This document shows positions 18,870 through 27,940 of a DNA stretch of 52,820 nucleotides, piece by piece. Position 1 is the stretch's first letter. Each line of letters opens with the position of its first letter. Origin of the DNA: Martensiomyces pterosporus (Eukaryota > Kickxellomycota > Kickxellomycetes > Kickxellales > Kickxellaceae); assembly GCA_025201845.1 (NCBI GenBank), contig MU604041.1, forward strand, positions 1 to 52,820, in the 5' to 3' direction. A model generated the notes under the pieces. That model ran no database searches. It had not been told where the DNA came from and worked only from the letters and a program-made list of their open reading frames with translations. The position numbers and the translations under genes are program-made.

Positions 18870-20936
18870 ATGTACAGCTCCACTAGACAAGAACGGCCGG
18901 ACGTGGCCTACAGCAGCGGAATCAGTAGCATTGGCTCGTCGAGACAGCAGTTCGGCAGCACGTACGACTTCATGGAGCAGCCACTCAGCCCCATCGACGC
19001 ATACCAGATGACAACGCCCAGCTCGGACAACATGCATGAGGCAGTGGCCAGCACCAACCAAGCGCCACTCCTATCTTGGAACAACGTTACATACAGCGTC
19101 AAGGTCAAAGACAAGGAGCAGTCTTCTATGCGTACTCTTTTGCATGGGATATCCGGGGAAATCTACCCGGGCGAAGTCATTGGGCTATTGGGTCCCTCGG
19201 GTGCAGGCAAGACCACGTTGCTCAATATCCTGGCTGGCCGTATAGAGGGCGGTGTGCTCAACGGCAGGGTCCTGTTCCGCGGCAAGAAGCGAGTGCCCGG
19301 CGTGTTCAAGCGCCGAGTTGCATATGTCGAGCAAGAGGACGTGATGTTCCCGATGCTGACGGTCGAGGAAACAATCATGTTTGCTGCTCGCCTGCGCCTG
19401 ACGGACAAGAGCTACACGCAGCTGCAAAAGGTCGAGCGAGTAGCCAATGTCATGCAGCAGCTGCGACTCAGCCACGTCAAAGGATCCAAGATTGGCGATA
19501 CCCTCAACCGCGGCGTATCTGGCGGCGAGCGCAAACGCGTCAGCATTGGCGTTGGGCTTGTCACTGACCCAGACATGATCGTTCTTGATGAGCCGACCTC
19601 GGGGCTTGACAGCAACTCGGCCGAAATGGTCGTCGAGCTAGTGCGCGAGATTACCCGCTCCAGAGGAATAGCCTCTGTAATGACTGTGCACCAGCCCAAC
19701 GCCAACATGCTCAGCTGCTTCGACCGCATCCTTCTTCTGACGCAGGGCCGCCTGGTGTACTTTGGCTCGACCAACCAAGCAATCGAGTACTTTGAGTCCA
19801 AGGGCTTTCCGTGTCCCATTCGCCAGAACCCAGCCGACTTCTTCATTGACATCATGTCGCTCAACAACCGCTCCCCCGAGGACCTTGAGGCGAGTCGACG
19901 GAGAATCGATTTTCTCTCGCAGTGTTTTGACGAAAGCAAGCACCCACCTGCCAGGGTGTCGCTTTCTTACGGCGGCCTCTACGAAAAGCCACCCGCCGGC
20001 GCACAGGCTGGTGGGCAGACAGGCAGCCTGGCACAGCCCGAGTTTGCTCCTAGCTGGGGCATGATTGCAGATGAGACACCGCCACGGCGCACAAACTGGC
20101 TCTACGAAGTACGAACGCTAGCCCAGCGCGACGCCATCACCACACTGCGGCATTTCACCTTCCTCAGCGCGGTTGGGCTGAACTCTGTCTCTGTGCTCCT
20201 TCTGCTCGGGCTGCTCTTCTACAAGCTGGGCAACGAGATTGAGTCGATTCAAAATCGCATCGGCCTGTTCTTCGCGCTGACACTCAACTCCACGTACGGC
20301 GTGATGTCCCACTACCTCTACGTGTACTACAAGTCCAAGGACATTATGCTATCCGAGCGTGGGTCAGGGTCATACCGCATGTCCACCTACTACATTTCCA
20401 AGGTCATCGTGTACCTGCCCATTGCTGTGTTTTCCAGCTGGATATACTTTGCCGGCATATACTTTATGGCCGGTCTGCAGTCGGGCGCACCCAAGTTCTT
20501 TGCCTCCTTGGCGCTGTTCACGATTCTCATCGTTGTGACGCTGGGCGTTACGCTTTTGATGGGCTCCTTTGTCAACACCTACGACCTGGCGTCGGTGGTC
20601 TCTGCGCTTATCGTTACCACCTGGGTGGTCTTTGGCGGCCATCTGGCGAATGCGGGCGAGCTGCTGCCCGCCATCAAGTGGATGCAGTACATATCGCCTG
20701 CATTTTACATTTACGAGGGCATGGTAAGGACCGAGTTTACTGGCCTCACACTCCACTGCAAGGCCAACAACGGGCTGTGCATGGCCAGGGGCGATGACGT
20801 TATTAAGCTGTACAAGCTTGACCAGTTCACTGTTGGTCAGTGCGCGCTCATCGGCATATGCATGGCTGTTGGGTACAACATCCTGGCATACCTTTCGCTC
20901 AGGTGGAAGGCCAAGCCAAGATATCTCTGGATCTAA
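18870..20936 (+). CDS. ABCG (White/Scarlet-type) half-transporter
   Basis: A 688-aa half-size transporter with the nucleotide-binding domain before the membrane domain, the ABCG order. Motifs: Walker A GPSGAGKTT (about residues 109-117), Q-loop region RVAYVEQEDVMFPMLTVEET, signature VSGGERKRVSIG (about 215), Walker B MIVLDEPTSGLDS (about 235), then a switch His in TVHQPN. The second half (from about 420) has six hydrophobic segments and the ABCG region FVNTYDLASVVSALIVTTWVVFGG, with a conserved PAIKWMQYISPAFYIYEGM. Half-transporters dimerise to export lipids, sterols or small hydrophobic molecules at the plasma membrane or organelles. The substrate cannot be read. The 80-residue N-terminus is polar, with no membrane segment. 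The long upstream region suggests regulated expression. Confidence 0.93.
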   Translation: MYSSTRQERPDVAYSSGISSIGSSRQQFGSTYDFMEQPLSPIDAYQMTTPSSDNMHEAVASTNQAPLLSWNNVTYSVKVKDKEQSSMRTLLHGISGEIYPGEVIGLLGPSGAGKTTLLNILAGRIEGGVLNGRVLFRGKKRVPGVFKRRVAYVEQEDVMFPMLTVEETIMFAARLRLTDKSYTQLQKVERVANVMQQLRLSHVKGSKIGDTLNRGVSGGERKRVSIGVGLVTDPDMIVLDEPTSGLDSNSAEMVVELVREITRSRGIASVMTVHQPNANMLSCFDRILLLTQGRLVYFGSTNQAIEYFESKGFPCPIRQNPADFFIDIMSLNNRSPEDLEASRRRIDFLSQCFDESKHPPARVSLSYGGLYEKPPAGAQAGGQTGSLAQPEFAPSWGMIADETPPRRTNWLYEVRTLAQRDAITTLRHFTFLSAVGLNSVSVLLLLGLLFYKLGNEIESIQNRIGLFFALTLNSTYGVMSHYLYVYYKSKDIMLSERGSGSYRMSTYYISKVIVYLPIAVFSSWIYFAGIYFMAGLQSGAPKFFASLALFTILIVVTLGVTLLMGSFVNTYDLASVVSALIVTTWVVFGGHLANAGELLPAIKWMQYISPAFYIYEGMVRTEFTGLTLHCKANNGLCMARGDDVIKLYKLDQFTVGQCALIGICMAVGYNILAYLSLRWKAKPRYLWI

Positions 20937-21058
20937 AGTAGCATACGACACCCTGTTTTTTCTCCGTTTCTTCAGTCTTTGAAGCTCTGTTTTATTTTAT
21001 TTTACTTTTACTACCAGTCGCAAACCCGGCCATCCATGGCCCACTCCCCCGGTGTGTC

Positions 21059-21454
21059 TCAGTCCTTTGAGAGATGTACGAGCTCGGCTGCGTTCTTTTC
21101 CCAGTTCTGCCCATCAAACGGCAGGATCTCGGACTCCTCCACGTTGTCCCTATCCATGCACCTGAAGTTGACCGACACTCCATCGGGGTTGCTGCGTGGG
21201 ATGTAGAACGACTTTACCCCGCAAGTCTTGCAGAAATAGTGCTGGGCAGCATGCGAGTTGAACGTGTACAGGGTGAGGCTGTCCTTGCCAGTGAGCAGCG
21301 TAAACCGCGACTTTGGCACGATGATGTGCTGGAATCCCATCATGTTGCAGATTGAGCAGTTGCAGTCGTCGACACGGAGCTTGGCTGGCGCCTGGATCTC
21401 CCAGGTGACTGCGTTGCAGTGGCAGTGGCCCTTGTGCGTGGTCAGGTCAGACAT
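21059..21454 (-). CDS. GFA/CENP-V-fold zinc protein (glutathione-dependent formaldehyde-activating-like)
   Basis: A 131-aa protein of the Mss4-like-fold GFA family. Zinc-binding cysteines lie in GHCHCNAV (C11, C13), CNCSICNMMG (C31, C33, C36) and YFCKTCGV (C75, C78), exactly the family spacing. The founding member, Gfa of Paracoccus, was proposed to speed S-hydroxymethyl-glutathione formation; most fungal members have unknown function, so an enzymatic name is only a family label. The start at 21454 puts the CHC motif near the N-terminus, as in relatives; in-frame sequence upstream has no such similarity. It is divergent from the Myb-type gene, with 322 bases between start codons. Confidence 0.9.
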   Translation of the reverse strand: MSDLTTHKGHCHCNAVTWEIQAPAKLRVDDCNCSICNMMGFQHIIVPKSRFTLLTGKDSLTLYTFNSHAAQHYFCKTCGVKSFYIPRSNPDGVSVNFRCMDRDNVEESEILPFDGQNWEKNAAELVHLSKD

Positions 21455-21776
21455 TCTTAGAGGCAGACAAGCAGATGTGAAGTGGAAGCGGAGAGGAAGA
21501 AAGGCAGCGCTCCTGCTTGCTTTGTCCTCTCTATTTATTGACTGGGGTGCAGCGCTGCGGCCCTGCACAGAAGGCAAGATCAGAAAACGGGCAAGGTGCG
21601 AATCGCGTGGGACAAGGGGCGCCTGGTTTAGAAGCGAGTCGAATTTTGGTGATATCGCCCACAATTTAATCATGCGCCTGGAAGCGCACAAACGAGCAAT
21701 TCAGTTCCTGGACCACGACGGGAGGCTGCGTGTGGACCGTGTAGCTTTGCTCCTTTTTTATTATTATTCTGGCCCA
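21455..21776. other. Divergent promoter of the GFA-fold and Myb-type genes
   Basis: 322 bases between the two start codons. A T-rich run (TTTTTTATTATTATT, about 21753-21768) sits just before the Myb-type ATG. Both frames stay open across parts of this interval, but the extra residues are not convincing. Confidence 0.45.
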
Positions 21777-23150
21777 ATGTCATTGATTCCACGGCTATTT
21801 CTACGTGCTTCCTCGCTGCACACAGAATGCGCGCGGCATGTGTCAGTGCGGCGGATCTCTACGGCGGGGGCTAAATCGGAGGTGGACGCAGTGTACAAGC
21901 GGAGGCACCACTGGACGAAGGACGAGGACAAGACGCTTCTGGATCTGGTCGACAAGCATGGAACCAAGTGGTCTCTTGTCAGGGACCAGATGAACCTGGA
22001 CATAAACCGGATGGGGTATAGGCGGAGGTGGGAGGTTTTGCAGTCAACCAACCGCGGCAAATGGACGCTGGCAGAGGACTTACAGATGCGGCAGGTGGTT
22101 CGCACCCTGAGAGCGGAGAGCCAAAAGATGGGCGAGCACGGGTGGTGGGTCTCTGTGGCAGACGCGCTGGGCACCGGCAGATCACCCCGCGACTGCCACC
22201 TGCGGTGGCATAATGCGCTCAAGAGCGTGGGCGGAGCAGTGGACACACCCGTGAGGCTCCCCGGAATACGGATCAATGGCTGGGCACCCGATGAACGACA
22301 GCGCTTGAAGGATGCAGTGAATCTGCTGACGCAGGTTAGCGATTCTGAAGAGACAGCTCGTGCTGCTGAGGAAAAGGAGCCCTGGCTGGTGCTTTCGGCG
22401 AGGTCAAGCTCCAACTTGCCACGCGGCTTCTGGAAGCAGGTGGCTGAGCTTGTTGGTGCAAGGACTGCTCAGCAGTGTAGGACAGAGTGGGCGTTCGAGA
22501 AGCGGCGTGCGTGCGAGCGTGGCCAGAAGATCCGGATGACTGTGAAGGAAATATTGCTGATGGAGCGAATGGTCGCAAGGCACGGCAACAAATGGGAGTA
22601 CATCCGCGCCCAGTACCTGCCGCATATCCCAGCTGAAATCATAAACGAGACGCATTTGAAGTGGGAGCAGCTGCAAGCCACATCCGACACAAACCTGCTG
22701 GACATCGACCCAGACAAGATACTGGTCGATTACAAGGGCGGGTCGGCGGCTCTGCGGCCAACTGGCGCCGATGGTACGTACGACCCCAATGGCGAGTTGT
22801 GTCTTGTGCGGTCAGCCGGAGTGCCGTCGTGCATGACACCGTTTCGCCTGGCGGTGAAGCAGGTAGGCCCATCAAAGAAACAAAAGGGCCCGCAGCACTT
22901 TATCCCCGCTAGATACCGAGACTCGTACACTTACCCTGGCTTGCAGAGAGCAGAGTTTTACGATAGGCTGATTGCCTCCGTCAAGGCACACGGCGTTGAC
23001 TGGGTGGCTGTTGGGAAGGACATGAAGCTGCCGCCGTTTATTTGCTACCGAATTGCAAAGAGACTCGCTGAGATCACACCTGCCGTAAAAGTAACGTCGC
23101 CAAAGGATGCGCTAGCCAGCACTGACGACACACACTCCCCCCATAAATAG
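21777..23150 (+). CDS. Multi-SANT/Myb-repeat protein with a mitochondrial-type N-terminus
   Basis: 457 aa if translation starts at ATG 21777. The first 30 residues (MSLIPRLFLRASSLHTECAR, then HVSVRRIST) are Arg/Ser/hydrophobic with one acidic residue, like a mitochondrial presequence. Several Myb/SANT-like helices follow: HHWTKDEDKTLLDLVDKHGTKW (about 43-90), KWTLAEDLQMRQVV...GWWVSVADALGTGRSPRDC (about 98-150), a degenerate repeat ending FWKQVAELVGARTAQQC (about 220-240), ILLMERMVARHGNKWEYI (about 260-300) and a last one FYDRLIASVKAHGVDWVAVG (about 400-430). Trp-spaced helices of this kind bind DNA in transcription factors such as c-Myb. Whether the protein is nuclear or mitochondrial is open. 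The frame runs further upstream to 21258 with ATGs, but that stretch overlaps the GFA-fold gene antisense. Confidence 0.8.
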   Translation: MSLIPRLFLRASSLHTECARHVSVRRISTAGAKSEVDAVYKRRHHWTKDEDKTLLDLVDKHGTKWSLVRDQMNLDINRMGYRRRWEVLQSTNRGKWTLAEDLQMRQVVRTLRAESQKMGEHGWWVSVADALGTGRSPRDCHLRWHNALKSVGGAVDTPVRLPGIRINGWAPDERQRLKDAVNLLTQVSDSEETARAAEEKEPWLVLSARSSSNLPRGFWKQVAELVGARTAQQCRTEWAFEKRRACERGQKIRMTVKEILLMERMVARHGNKWEYIRAQYLPHIPAEIINETHLKWEQLQATSDTNLLDIDPDKILVDYKGGSAALRPTGADGTYDPNGELCLVRSAGVPSCMTPFRLAVKQVGPSKKQKGPQHFIPARYRDSYTYPGLQRAEFYDRLIASVKAHGVDWVAVGKDMKLPPFICYRIAKRLAEITPAVKVTSPKDALASTDDTHSPHK

Positions 23151-23245
23151 CCAGGCTTGACGCTCACACGAATATTGCCGCACTAGTTTTATGTACTTTT
23201 TGGAGACACCCGCAACTCTCTCAATATACATGCCCAATCGATACA

Positions 23246-23647
23246 ATGGAGCAGGAGGCACTGAAACGAAAGGCTCGCCTGCAGGCACTGCGCGAATCCC
23301 GGCAAAAGACACCAAGGAGCGCCCACAAACTATCCGCCGACGGAGACACCACCACTGAAAATGCGATTCCCAGCGATACGGTGGAAGCGTCGGTCAGCGG
23401 CCTCATGGAAAAGGCAATAGCAGAGAGGCAGGCAGACGCCGAAAGCAGCGAGCTGGACATCTCCGCAATAGCACCAAAGCGAGCAAACTGGGATCTGAAG
23501 CGCGACCTGCAGAAGCGGCTCGATCAGCTAAAGCACAAGAACGACACCGCTGTAGCGAACATCATCCGCAAGCGCGTCCAGGAGTCGGGCGACACGGACG
23601 ACCTAGCAGGCGCCATCGAGGCACACACCAGCACAATGTCCCCGTAG
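23246..23647 (+). CDS. cwf18: Cwf18/CCDC12 spliceosome-associated protein
   Basis: A 133-aa protein of the CCDC12/Cwf18 family, a small helical component of the activated spliceosome (Prp19/Cdc5-linked, B-act stage). The N-terminus EALKRKARLQALRESRQK and the core AIAPKRANWDLKRDLQKRL (W82) match the family signature (KRKERLKALRE and LAPRKPDWDLKRD in human CCDC12), followed by the helical LKHKNDTAVANIIRKRVQE. Length is typical for the short fungal members (human 166 aa). It lies 95 bases after the Myb-type gene on the same strand. Its last 53 codons are duplicated after the assembly gap at 23884. Confidence 0.93.
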   Translation: MEQEALKRKARLQALRESRQKTPRSAHKLSADGDTTTENAIPSDTVEASVSGLMEKAIAERQADAESSELDISAIAPKRANWDLKRDLQKRLDQLKHKNDTAVANIIRKRVQESGDTDDLAGAIEAHTSTMSP

Positions 23648-23883
23648 CAACTTCGTAGCACTTTCTCCGTCTCTAACAAGCAAAACTAAGCTCGATCCAC
23701 CCAGCAGGCATAACCACGTGACCGAGATCCCAGCTGAGAAAAAAAGCAAAAAAGAAATCGCCCAACGTGGGGGTCGAACCCACAACCTTGAGATTAAGAG
23801 TCTCACGCTCTACCGATTGAGCTAGCCGGGCCGAACACTGGATCCTGATCCGTTCCGCTCCTCTGAATCCTGGATGCGACGAA
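23489..23883 (+). repeat. 395-bp direct repeat, left copy (Cwf18 3' end plus tRNA-Lys)
   Basis: This block recurs at 23894-24288 with a constant offset of 405, no indels and four substitutions (23685 A/G, 23763 C/T, 23838 C/G, 23856 C/T). The left copy ends exactly at the run of Ns and the right copy begins exactly after it. Confidence 0.95.
23759..23831 (-). tRNA. tRNA-Lys (anticodon CUU)
   Basis: A 73-nt cloverleaf on the minus strand, from G1 at 23831 to discriminator G at 23759. The acceptor stem pairs fully with two G-U pairs. The D-arm has GCTC...GAGC. The anticodon arm TGAGA/TCTCA closes loop CTCTTAA with anticodon CTT, reading AAG (Lys). The T-arm holds GGTTCGACCCC-like B-box sequence. 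There is no intron and CCA is not encoded, as expected in eukaryotes. Confidence 0.95.
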
Positions 23884-23893
23884 NNNNNNNNNN
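23884..23893. other. Assembly gap (10 Ns)
   Basis: Ten Ns. Flanking sequence is duplicated on both sides, so the stated gap size is probably a placeholder and the true relation of the contig ends is likely an overlap. Confidence 0.98.
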
Positions 23894-24052
23894 TGGGATC
23901 TGAAGCGCGACCTGCAGAAGCGGCTCGATCAGCTAAAGCACAAGAACGACACCGCTGTAGCGAACATCATCCGCAAGCGCGTCCAGGAGTCGGGCGACAC
24001 GGACGACCTAGCAGGCGCCATCGAGGCACACACCAGCACAATGTCCCCGTAG
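23894..24052 (+). pseudogene. Duplicated 3' fragment of Cwf18 after the gap
   Basis: The last 53 codons-plus-stop of Cwf18, beginning at the conserved Trp of WDLKRD and ending at TAG 24050-24052, with no amino-acid change. It has no start and no promoter in the visible sequence. It is either a contig-end overlap or a truncated tandem copy; the first is far more likely. Confidence 0.8.
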
Positions 24053-24163
24053 CAACTTCGTAGCACTTTCTCCGTCTCTAACAAGCAAAGCTAAGCTCGA
24101 TCCACCCAGCAGGCATAACCACGTGACCGAGATCCCAGCTGAGAAAAAAAGCAAAAAAGAAAT

Positions 24164-24236
24164 CGCCTAACGTGGGGGTCGAACCCACAACCTTGAGATT
24201 AAGAGTCTCACGCTCTACCGATTGAGCTAGCCGGGC
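24164..24236 (-). tRNA. tRNA-Lys (anticodon CUU), second copy with one acceptor-stem mismatch
   Basis: Same 73-nt tRNA as at 23759-23831 except for one base: plus-strand T at 24168 gives A69, which faces C4 in the acceptor stem and breaks a C-G pair. All other arms are intact, anticodon CTT. If this is a real second locus, its product would have a weakened acceptor stem. If the duplication is an assembly overlap, one of the two bases is an allele or an error. Confidence 0.7.
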
Positions 24237-24288
24237 CGAACAGTGGATCCTGATCCGTTCTGCTCCTCTGAATCCTGGATGCGACGAA

Positions 24289-24955
24289 TGAGGGTCGAGG
24301 GTACTGAAAGCGCTGTGCCCAAACAGCTGTTATGCCGTGGCTGGCACCCCTCCAGACTCAATGGCTGTGCCCTTGCTGATACGGGGGCTTTCTACTTGTA
24401 ATTCTGTCGCAGATGTCATTGCTGCTGGTTCTGATGATAAGAGCGCTACTATATGAAGAGCTAGGCAGACATAAAAGCGACGAACGATCGCTGGGTACGG
24501 AAAGTACATCCCCCCATCAGTATATCAACAATGTCAACATGTCATGCCTAGTTATACATCAAGTTTAGCCAGAAAATAATATCTATCGTATTGCGTAAAC
24601 CCTCACCGGGCACCCTCCTGAGCTCGAGACTGCGACGGCACACCCACATGCAGCAGTACGCAGCAGCGGAAGGCTGGCTGGCTGGCGTTCACATGCAGCG
24701 CACAACAAGACGCGCACTGTGTTGATAGCAAAGTTAACACCACACGTAATACCGCCATGCCGCCAGATCACACGCCGCCTCACTTGGACGGGTCACCCGC
24801 CGCTTTACATGCCTGCTGAATCAATAAGAGCGACGCAGCAAATGCATTGCCTGCATTTTGCCTTGCTGCATCTGCCGTTGCCGAAAAGAAAATGTAGAAT
24901 TAGCACGAAATGAAACAAGAACGCTGAGAAAAGCAACGCACAGAACTAGCTAGAG
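24289..24955. other. Intergenic region downstream of hexokinase
   Basis: About 670 bases with no supported gene. It is the shared flank of the tRNA/Cwf18 block and the 3' end of the minus-strand hexokinase. It is AT-richer than coding DNA (24540-24600). Open frames are short and not protein-like. Confidence 0.5.
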
Positions 24956-26371
24956 CTACGCGCGGTCGCGGTCAACAGTCATGGCAACGATGGCAGCACC
25001 GACGCCCGAGCCATCCTTGGCCAGGGAGAGGCGCAGCTTGTTGTCGACAAAGTCGTCGCCAAGGAAGACGCGAGAAACGTCATAGAGGTCCTTCTCGAAG
25101 TCGGGGTAGAACTGGTACATCGAGCCATCAATGCCGACCGAGACCGAGGTCTTGAGAAGCTCGGGGCGGGCGAGGAGGACAGCGGACATGGCAGCAGCCG
25201 AGAGACGGACGCCGCGCTTGCCGATCATCAGGCAGACGTTCTTGACGATCTTGCGGTCAAGCAGCGAGGTGGAGGGGAGGTCCAGCGTGCTCTCGAGAAC
25301 AGTCTTGACAGTCGAGAGATCCTCCGAGCTGTCGGCAACAATCTCCGACATGTAGGCGGTGTCGAAGGTGTACGACTTGTTGAGAATGTCCGAGGAGCGG
25401 CCGCCAAAGAGGAGGCGCTGGTCGACGAGGGCGAGGATGGCGTTGCGGCTGACCTCGCCCAAGAAAAGACCCGAAATCATCTTCTCAAAGACCTGCAGGC
25501 CGTGGTTGGGCGACTTGCGGTTGAGCTTGTTGTCGTGCATGGTGTAGGGCAGGACATCGGTGGCATTGTCAAATGCTCCCCACTCGAGGTTGATGACCAT
25601 CTCGCCCTTGCGGTCGGGCCCGTTCCACTTGCCAATGTTCTCCACGTCCTCCCAGTACGCAGCGTTGGTGCCGGTGCCAAAGATAATGCCCATCTGGGTG
25701 TCCGGGTTCTGGTATCCCGAGGTCATCAGGGTGCCCACGGTGTCGTTCAGAATGGCAACAACCTCAACGGGGATGTGGTGGCGCTGGAAGGCCGACTGGG
25801 TCAGGTTGACGACGTCGCGGCCGACAGAGTTGGGAACAGTGAAGCCCTTGTTCCACATCGACAGGTTTCCGGAGGAAATGCCGGTCTGGAAGATGGGGAA
25901 CGAGAAGGTGTAGCCGCAGGGGATGGTGCGCTTGCCGGGAGCAGGGCGGAGGTCGTGCTCCTCAAGGAAGACGCCAACGCACTCGGCCACAAAGTCCCAC
26001 AGGCGCTCGGCCTTGGCCTCCTGCGTGATGGTGAACTTTTGCTGCACAAGGCTGTAGGTGGTGTCGCCGTTCAGGGTGACCTGGCACACGCGCAGGTTGG
26101 TGCCTCCGAGGTCGAGGGCCAGGTAGGTTCCCTTCTCCTCTCCGGTGGGGCGGCCGCGCACGTACGTGGGGATCATGGGCAGGGCGTCCTTGTCGTCGTG
26201 GTCAAGGCCAGTCTTCATCGACTCGTGGAAGCCCTTGATGATCTCGCGGATCTTGTCGTCGGTGACGGCAAAGCTGGCTGCCATGGCCTCGAGCTCGCCG
26301 TTGAGCTCGGGGGAGCCCTCAGGAATGCTGTAGGGCTTGACGAAGGCGTCAATGCTGTTGGTATCGGCCAT
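24956..26371 (-). CDS. HXK: Hexokinase
   Basis: ATP-dependent phosphorylation of glucose and other hexoses at C6, the first step of glycolysis, in the cytosol. The protein is 471 aa, typical of a fungal 50-kDa hexokinase (yeast 485-486). Motifs in order: PMIPTYVRGRPTGEEKG, phosphate-1 loop LALDLGGTNLRV (84-95), sugar-binding SFPIFQTGISSGNLSMWNKG (157-176), catalytic base in AILNDTVGTLMT (D210), phosphate-2 MGIIFGTGTNAAYWE, and the C-terminal adenosine segment SVGIDGSMYQFYPDFEKDLY. Strong codon bias toward C- and G-ending codons and a good TATA box suggest high expression. There are no introns. A second, divergent family member begins at the left edge of the window. Confidence 0.97.
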   Translation of the reverse strand: MADTNSIDAFVKPYSIPEGSPELNGELEAMAASFAVTDDKIREIIKGFHESMKTGLDHDDKDALPMIPTYVRGRPTGEEKGTYLALDLGGTNLRVCQVTLNGDTTYSLVQQKFTITQEAKAERLWDFVAECVGVFLEEHDLRPAPGKRTIPCGYTFSFPIFQTGISSGNLSMWNKGFTVPNSVGRDVVNLTQSAFQRHHIPVEVVAILNDTVGTLMTSGYQNPDTQMGIIFGTGTNAAYWEDVENIGKWNGPDRKGEMVINLEWGAFDNATDVLPYTMHDNKLNRKSPNHGLQVFEKMISGLFLGEVSRNAILALVDQRLLFGGRSSDILNKSYTFDTAYMSEIVADSSEDLSTVKTVLESTLDLPSTSLLDRKIVKNVCLMIGKRGVRLSAAAMSAVLLARPELLKTSVSVGIDGSMYQFYPDFEKDLYDVSRVFLGDDFVDNKLRLSLAKDGSGVGAAIVAMTVDRDRA

Positions 26372-26537
26372 TGTTACAAGGGGGAATTAATAATGAAAGG
26401 CTCTGGGCGTTGCCTGGCTAAAGAAATACAGGAAGGAGAAAGTAAAAGAATGAAAGGCGGCGTGTTTATGGTGTGAGGTAAACAAAACTGGCAAGAACAA
26501 AGAACAGCAGGAGGCCTAGGCTCCCCACCCGCCACGG

Positions 26538-26545
26538 CTTTTATA
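26538..26545 (-). promoter_or_regulatory. HXK: TATA box of hexokinase
   Basis: The minus strand reads TATAAAAG, a consensus TATA element, 166 bases upstream of the ATG at 26371, within a GC-rich setting that makes it stand out. Confidence 0.7.
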
Positions 26546-26720
26546 CCCGGCCGGATTCTGTCCCCCGCCCTTCCCCTGTCCACCCCTCACGCTTTTCGGG
26601 CGGTTTGTCCTGAAGCGTGCTGGGTCAACCCGTGCAGAGCGACGAAAATTGCGTGGACGTGGCCAGCCAGCCAGCCGGACGAGGGGATGTGTGATTGGCG
26701 GGTGGGCCGTGTGGTTGGCT

Positions 26721-26742
26721 GGGGGTGGGTGGAGGGGGTGGG
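26721..26742 (+). promoter_or_regulatory. Potential G-quadruplex motif in the hexokinase upstream region
   Basis: Four runs of at least three Gs separated by loops of 1, 4 and 1 bases, so it satisfies the standard G3+N1-7 rule. It lies about 350 bases upstream of the hexokinase ATG, on the strand opposite to the gene. Folding and function are inference. Confidence 0.5.
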
Positions 26743-27940
26743 TGGCGAGCAGGACCGGTGGTTGGCTGTCGCAAGTCCCAGGCCCTTTCCCGCCGCAAGC
26801 GGACTAGATCGCTGAGGAGTACACCAGCAGTGTAGCTGGGAGGGAAAGGCAGCAGAAGCGTATAGCAATAGTCGCTGGTAGCACCTGGCACTAAATGTGG
26901 AGGCATAGCCCTGCCTCGAGCCAAGTGGGCTGAGCGCGGCGGAAACCACCCGATCCGCCAGCACTCGCCCAGCCCTGCGTCATGAGAGGGCGGAGAGCCT
27001 CCCCGTCCACACCCGCTGAGCCTGGGTCTGGCCTGAAGGCTGGCTGGGAAAGGTGGAGCCACGCCGCACGGCGCGACTTTGCTCCGGCCCTGCCCTTCGT
27101 CCCCACACTAGTTTTCCACCTCGCAGCGCCCAGGTCCTTTTTTCCCGCTGACGTGTAGTTGCACAGATAGTGCTACCGAGGCAAGTCTCCCTTTTTTTTC
27201 CTGGCACTCTCGCCATAGATCCACAGCACAGCGCCCTTTTGCTTATCCTAAGTGGCCGACACCAAACCACCAGACAATGGGCGCAATATGCCGGACAGAT
27301 AGCCCCCTGCTAGGAACATAGAACAGGGAGGAAAGCGGCTCAAGAAATGAAGCCGCGGCACATCCCGTCTACGCTGGGACGCTCAATTAGCAGCCAATCA
27401 CGCATGACCTCATTTGGAGCGGACAATCATGTGGTTTTGGCTACAATCCTTTCCATAGCCAAGCAATCTGCTGCCTTCTTTCATGTATGCACAGCGTTTC
27501 CCCTTTCGGCAATTTTCACGGACCCCTCTTTCCCTCGCGTACATGAGGATGAGCAGCAAAAAAAAAAAATCTGTGCATGGGCCCAAGCAGGTTTCCCGCA
27601 AAGCGCCGCCTGTCCGACATGGAGAGACCATGTGTTGCCAGCCTGCTTTATCTCGCTCCCATTTGGACATGGCATGTATGATAAGGCACGGCGAACAATT
27701 GCCATTCCCGTTTTCCATTCCATGCATTCAATATTTGGAATGCGTGGCAAATAGATGATGGCTCAGGCAATTCAAGCAGCTGGATCTGCACACATGGCTG
27801 GTTCTACTTGTATTGGGTATGCGTCTACATCATGTGTGCCAGCCAAGGGAAGGCAGTGCGCATGCGCAGCTGCCAGTGGTGATTTGCAGAGTCGGTGGGT
27901 TTTGCGGAACAATCAGGAAACGCAAAAGCCCAGGAGGGGG

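Larger units (their letters stand above)
23894..24288 (+). repeat. 395-bp direct repeat, right copy
   Basis: Second copy of 23489-23883, about 99% identical. Unique sequence resumes at 24289. See the left copy for the four differences. Confidence 0.95.

Noticed and set aside
21258..21776. Longer N-terminus for the Myb-type protein (in-frame from 21258)
   Set aside because: The extra residues overlap the GFA-fold gene antisense and do not look like part of a domain; the ATG at 21777 gives a presequence-like start.
25502..26476. Plus-strand open frame of 324 codons antisense to hexokinase
   Set aside because: Mirror image of strongly biased hexokinase codons (Val/Gly/Leu/His-rich product).
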